64,000 bases of DNA, taken from Oceanospirillaceae bacterium (lineage in GTDB: Bacteria > Pseudomonadota > Gammaproteobacteria > Pseudomonadales > Oceanobacteraceae). The stretch lies in the NCBI GenBank assembly GCA_002724925.1, contig PBQA01000016.1:404053-468052 (forward strand), read 5' to 3'. Positions 60,164-64,000 of this stretch are shown in pieces. How positions within the stretch are numbered: position 1 is the stretch's first letter; each line of letters begins with the position of its first letter. The notes under the pieces were generated by a model. That model searched no databases. It saw nothing but the letters and a program-made list of their open reading frames with translations, and was not told the origin of the DNA. A program made the translations under genes and the position numbers.

Positions 60164-63100
60164 ATGTACATCCGCGCCATCAGCAGAGCCGCCCTGCTCT
60201 GTAGCACTATCCTGTCCTTCAACGCTTTCGCCGCTGCTGACCGGGTCGATTACGACCTTGATGACGACGGCCTGATCGAAATTAACGACCTTGCCGACCT
60301 GAATGAAATCCGTAATCACCTTGATGGCGCAGCTCTGTATGGAGACAGCACAGGCTGCCCGGAAGGTGGCTGTAATGGCTTTGAGCTAACGACGGATCTG
60401 GACTTCGATACCAACGGCGATGGCCAGATGAATGAACAGGACACTTACTGGAATGATGGCGAGGGCTGGGAGCCGATCGGCTCTTCTTTATCGAACACCT
60501 TCAGCGCGGATTTTAATGGAAACGGCCACCTGATACGGAACCTCTATATCGATAGAAGCGGCAATGCTGGACTATTTGGTTACATCGAAGGCACGTCCAC
60601 CCGTCCCTCCACAATAACCAAATTAGCCATTACCGGTCTAATGACATCCATTACCGGTCGCTATGAGACCGGCGTACTCGCAGGTCGTATTAACTATGCT
60701 GAAGTTGATCGCATTTTTGTCTCCGGGACCATCAGCTCCCAATGGGACGCTGGCGGCCTTGCAGGCGATGTATCCAACAGCAATATAAATAACGTTTTCT
60801 CCAGCGCAGCTACCCTGACGGGTCGAACTCAGGGAGGGCTAGTCGGTCGTATTACTAACAGTGCTCTCTCTAACAATCTGTCGACGGGATACGTTGAAAA
60901 CGGTTACGGCCTGTTGGGCTATAGCTACAACAGTACCAATGCGAACCTGCACTGGGCGACCGATACAAGCGGCCAGGAAACAAGCCGAGGCACTAACGCT
61001 TCCTACTTTGGTGCACTTTTGAGTGAACTTCAGTGCCCGACGTTATCAGACAACAATACCTGTACAGATAGAGGTACTTTGTTCGAAAGCTGGAGCAGTG
61101 AAGTATGGGACTTTGGAACAGGCCAGCAGTTACCCGGACTGATCATGGGCGATCGTATTTACCGTGACAGCGACGGCGATGGTTCCCTGGACGAGGACGA
61201 TGCTTACCCAGGTACGTTTGCGGCGTCACTGGATACCGATGAAGACGGCTATATTGATAGTTTTACCCCTGGCTGCGATGCCAGCTGCCGCATTAATAGC
61301 GGTCTGATTCTCGACGCCTTCCCATCATCCGCCGCGGCATACCTGGATGCCGATCTGGATGGTCTGGTTGATAAGTGGACCGACGGCTGTGACACAACCT
61401 GCCAGACTAGCAGCGGCTTAACCTTCGATGATTATCCAAATGATCATGATAATGACGGCATCAGCGACGCTATTGATACTGACGATAACAACGATGGCAT
61501 CGTTGATGCCGACGCCGACTCTGACGGCCTGATAGATATTGCTTCGCTAGAAGAACTTAATGCAATCCGGTTCGCACCCGAAGGCTCAGGACAAGTAATG
61601 ACTGAAGAGAGCCTTTCGGATACCTCTGGCTGTCCGGTCATACTCTGGCAAGGCATCGCGCATCAACGCTGCGGTGGATATGAGCTGATATCAGATCTCG
61701 ATTTCGATACCAATGGCGATGGCCAGATGAACGAGCTGGATAACTACTGGAATGATGGCGAAGGCTGGGAGCCGATCGGATCTTCTTACTCTAGTGCATT
61801 TAATGCGAACTTTCATGGCAATGGCCATCAGATAAATAACCTCTATATCGATAGAAGTGGCAATGCTGGACTATTTGGTTACGTCAACGGCGATGAACTC
61901 CAATCAATCAAAATTTCCGAAGTTGTTCTCTTAGGCCCAATGACATCCATTACCGGTGGCGATGAGGCCGGCGTGCTCGCAGGTAGGGTGGAAAACACGA
62001 AGATTGATCGCGTGTTCGTCACCGGCGAGGTCAACGCCGAACGGGAGGCGGGTGGCCTTGCCGGTGCAACCTTCAACAGTACTGTGAGTAATGTATTCTC
62101 CAGCGCGGCTATCCTGATAGGCAATAATCAAGGTGGCCTGATCGGTAACCTCAAAGACAGCGCACTCTCTAATAGCCTGGCGACAGGCTACGTTGAAAAC
62201 GGTTACGGTCTATTGCGCTTCAGTACTTTCAATGACAATTCATACCTGTACTGGGCGACTGATACGAGTGGCCAAAAAACGAGCCAAGGCTCTCACGCCT
62301 CCTACTTTGGTGTGCTTTTGAGTGAGCTTCAGTGCCCCACGTCCTCAGACAACGATACTTGTACAGATAGAGGTACTTTGTACGAAAGCTGGAATAATGA
62401 AGTATGGGACTTTGGAACAGGCCAGCAGTTACCCGCACTGGTAATGGGTGGTCGTATCTATCGTGATAGCGACGGCGATGGTGTCCTCGACGGGAACGAT
62501 GCTTACCCAGACACTTTTGCGGCGTCATTAGATACCGATAGCGATGGCTCCCCTGATCGCTTTACCCTTGGCTGCGATGCCAGCTGCCGCATTGATAGTG
62601 GTCTGATGCTCGACGCCTTCCCAACCTCAGCTGCTGCATATCGGGATACCGACCTTGATGGTCTGGTCGACGATTGGGCTGACGGCTGTGACACAACCTG
62701 CCAGACCAACAGCGGTTTATCCTATGATGATTATCCGGATGATCGTGATAACGACGGCATCACCGATGCGGTCGACACCGACGATAATAACGACGGCATC
62801 ATCGACGCCGATGCTGACTCTGACGGTCTGATAGATATTGCCTCGTTGGAAGAACTTAATGCAATCCGGTTCGCGCTTGATGGTTCAGGGCAAATAATGA
62901 TCGACGAAGGTCTCTGGGATAACTCGGGCTGCCCGATCATGCTCTGGCAAGGCATCGCGCAGCAACGCTGCGATGGATATGAGTTGGTTGCTGATCTGGA
63001 CTTCGATACCAATGGCGATGGCCAGATGAACGAGCGGGATAACTACTGGAATGATGGCGAGGGCTGGGAGCCGATTGGCGCGAATTCACTAGATCCCTTC

Positions 63101-64000
63101 ACTACAAACTTCCATGGCAACGGCCATCAGATACGTAACCTCTATATCGATAGAAGTGGCAATGCTGGGCTATTTGGTTACATCGAGGGCTATGAAGTCC
63201 AACCAATCAAAATTTCCGAAGTAGTTCTTGCGGGCCCAATGACATCCATTACCGGTGGCTATCATACCGGCGTGTTCTCAGGCGCTATTCACCACGCTAA
63301 GGTTGATGGCTTATTCATATCTGGAACGGTCAACGGTGAGATATATGTGGGTGGCCTTGCAGGCAGAACCATCAACAGTTCTGTTAGTAACGTTTTCTCA
63401 AGCGCTGTTATATTGGAGGGCTATAATAAGGGTGGGATAATTGGTCGCCTTTATAGCGCCGATCTGTCAAACAGTCTGGCGACCGGGTACGTTGAAGGTC
63501 GTGGTGGTCTCATAGGCGCCGGCTTTTTCGATAGTAACGAGTTTTTGTACTGGGCAACCGACACAACCGGACAGTCAACAAGTTCAGGGACTAACGCCTC
63601 CTACTTCGGTGCGCTTTTGAGTGAGCTTCAGTGCCCAACCTCCTCGGATAACAGTACCTGCACCGACAAAGGTACACTCTACGAAAACTGGGATAGTGAG
63701 GTTTGGGATTTCGGCTCAAACCGACAACTTCCCGGACTAATCATGAACGGTGTGGTCTACCGCGACAGTGATGGCGATGGTGCACTAGACGAGGAGGATG
63801 CTTACCCAGACACTTTTGCGGCGTCACTGGATACCGATAAAGATGGCTATCCCGACAATTATTCGCGAGGGTGTAGCTCTACCTGTGTAGTGGAGAGTGG
63901 TCTATTTTTCGATGCATTTCCTGATAATTCAGCAGGCGGGCTGGATGCTGATCTGGATGGCCTGGTCGATAAGTGGGCCGACAGCTGCGACACAACCTGC
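60164..64000 (+). CDS. Large secreted repeat protein with calcium-binding-like and GLUG-like motifs (3' end beyond window)
   Basis: 1279 codons are visible and the frame stays open to the window edge. The ATG at 60164 follows GGGAGAG by 9 nt. A signal peptide (ILSFNAFA) leads into repeats of about 433 residues. Each has an EF-hand/thrombospondin-3-like Asp motif (e.g. DFDTNGDGQMNE), the block YIDRSGNAGLFGY, GLUG-like glycine motifs (GGLAG), a Cys pair (CPT...C), and a DSDGDG...DAYP calcium-type linker. Probably an adhesin or surface protein; function not known. Confidence 0.85.
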   Translation, partial: MYIRAISRAALLCSTILSFNAFAAADRVDYDLDDDGLIEINDLADLNEIRNHLDGAALYGDSTGCPEGGCNGFELTTDLDFDTNGDGQMNEQDTYWNDGEGWEPIGSSLSNTFSADFNGNGHLIRNLYIDRSGNAGLFGYIEGTSTRPSTITKLAITGLMTSITGRYETGVLAGRINYAEVDRIFVSGTISSQWDAGGLAGDVSNSNINNVFSSAATLTGRTQGGLVGRITNSALSNNLSTGYVENGYGLLGYSYNSTNANLHWATDTSGQETSRGTNASYFGALLSELQCPTLSDNNTCTDRGTLFESWSSEVWDFGTGQQLPGLIMGDRIYRDSDGDGSLDEDDAYPGTFAASLDTDEDGYIDSFTPGCDASCRINSGLILDAFPSSAAAYLDADLDGLVDKWTDGCDTTCQTSSGLTFDDYPNDHDNDGISDAIDTDDNNDGIVDADADSDGLIDIASLEELNAIRFAPEGSGQVMTEESLSDTSGCPVILWQGIAHQRCGGYELISDLDFDTNGDGQMNELDNYWNDGEGWEPIGSSYSSAFNANFHGNGHQINNLYIDRSGNAGLFGYVNGDELQSIKISEVVLLGPMTSITGGDEAGVLAGRVENTKIDRVFVTGEVNAEREAGGLAGATFNSTVSNVFSSAAILIGNNQGGLIGNLKDSALSNSLATGYVENGYGLLRFSTFNDNSYLYWATDTSGQKTSQGSHASYFGVLLSELQCPTSSDNDTCTDRGTLYESWNNEVWDFGTGQQLPALVMGGRIYRDSDGDGVLDGNDAYPDTFAASLDTDSDGSPDRFTLGCDASCRIDSGLMLDAFPTSAAAYRDTDLDGLVDDWADGCDTTCQTNSGLSYDDYPDDRDNDGITDAVDTDDNNDGIIDADADSDGLIDIASLEELNAIRFALDGSGQIMIDEGLWDNSGCPIMLWQGIAQQRCDGYELVADLDFDTNGDGQMNERDNYWNDGEGWEPIGANSLDPFTTNFHGNGHQIRNLYIDRSGNAGLFGYIEGYEVQPIKISEVVLAGPMTSITGGYHTGVFSGAIHHAKVDGLFISGTVNGEIYVGGLAGRTINSSVSNVFSSAVILEGYNKGGIIGRLYSADLSNSLATGYVEGRGGLIGAGFFDSNEFLYWATDTTGQSTSSGTNASYFGALLSELQCPTSSDNSTCTDKGTLYENWDSEVWDFGSNRQLPGLIMNGVVYRDSDGDGALDEEDAYPDTFAASLDTDKDGYPDNYSRGCSSTCVVESGLFFDAFPDNSAGGLDADLDGLVDKWADSCDTTC
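60264..64000 (+). repeat. Tandem 1299-bp coding repeats, about three units
   Basis: The landmark CTCTATATCGATAGAAG occurs at 60542, 61841 and 63140, spacing exactly 1299 bp (433 codons) both times. A second landmark, CTGACGG(C/T)CTGATAGATATT, recurs at 61521 and 62820, again 1299 bp apart. The first unit differs at its head (14 codons shorter) and has diverged more. The third unit continues past the window edge. Confidence 0.93.

Overview
The window looks like the chromosome of a marine gammaproteobacterium. The lptD-surA-pdxA-rsmA-apaG-apaH block, the rpsU/dnaG/rpoD block, the prkA-yeaH-spoVR trio and a flgP-flgT pair are all typical of that class, and murU-amgK beside lptD is the Pseudomonas/Oceanospirillales arrangement. 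I would guess an Oceanospirillales relative (Thalassolituus-like). That guess rests on gene content and recall, not on a search.

Layout. 1-9.2 kb is core envelope and house-keeping: on the minus strand djlA (partial), murU and amgK; on the plus strand lptD-surA-pdxA-rsmA-apaG-apaH-glpE, mostly overlapping head to tail. 9.4-14.3 kb is the stress-linked prkA-yeaH-spoVR cluster, with a sigma-54-like promoter in front. 14.4-17.4 kb (minus) holds flgT, flgP and an EamA exporter. The exporter is preceded by a 28-codon Val/Arg/Ala-rich leader ORF and a strong terminator, which is an attenuator layout. 17.6-22.4 kb carries a TraF-like outer-membrane protein, cca, folK, folB and tsaD. 22.5-27.3 kb is the macromolecular-synthesis operon rpsU-yqeY-dnaG-rpoD with an internal terminator.

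27.4-38.7 kb is an accessory, defence-type island directly after a tRNA-Ile(CAU) gene and two REP-like repeats. It has a small HTH protein, a complete type I restriction-modification system (hsdR, hsdM, hsdS), an AAA ATPase followed by a small protein with a PD-(D/E)XK-like pattern, a RhuM-like DNA-binding protein followed by a Doc/Fic toxin, a broken gene that begins like a defence reverse transcriptase, and an Imm11-like protein. No integrase and no second att site are visible.

38.8-47.1 kb is a zinc-acquisition island: an AztD-like His-rich lipoprotein, a ZnuD-like TonB receptor, the parts of a ZrgABCDE-type ABC system (permease, ATPase, DUF3299 lipoprotein, DUF2796/ZrgA) and a COG0523 GTPase. 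Three Zur-like palindromes face these genes. metY, an AraC regulator, a DUF1254/DUF1214 protein and a 7TM diguanylate cyclase follow.

53.4-60 kb (minus) is a CusCBA copper/silver efflux operon. Its CusB is fused to a degenerate CusF-like domain with a Met/His-rich tail. Upstream lies a His/Cys-rich secreted protein split by an in-frame amber codon. The window ends inside a very large secreted protein made of 1299-bp tandem repeats carrying calcium-binding-like and GLUG-like motifs; it runs off the right edge.
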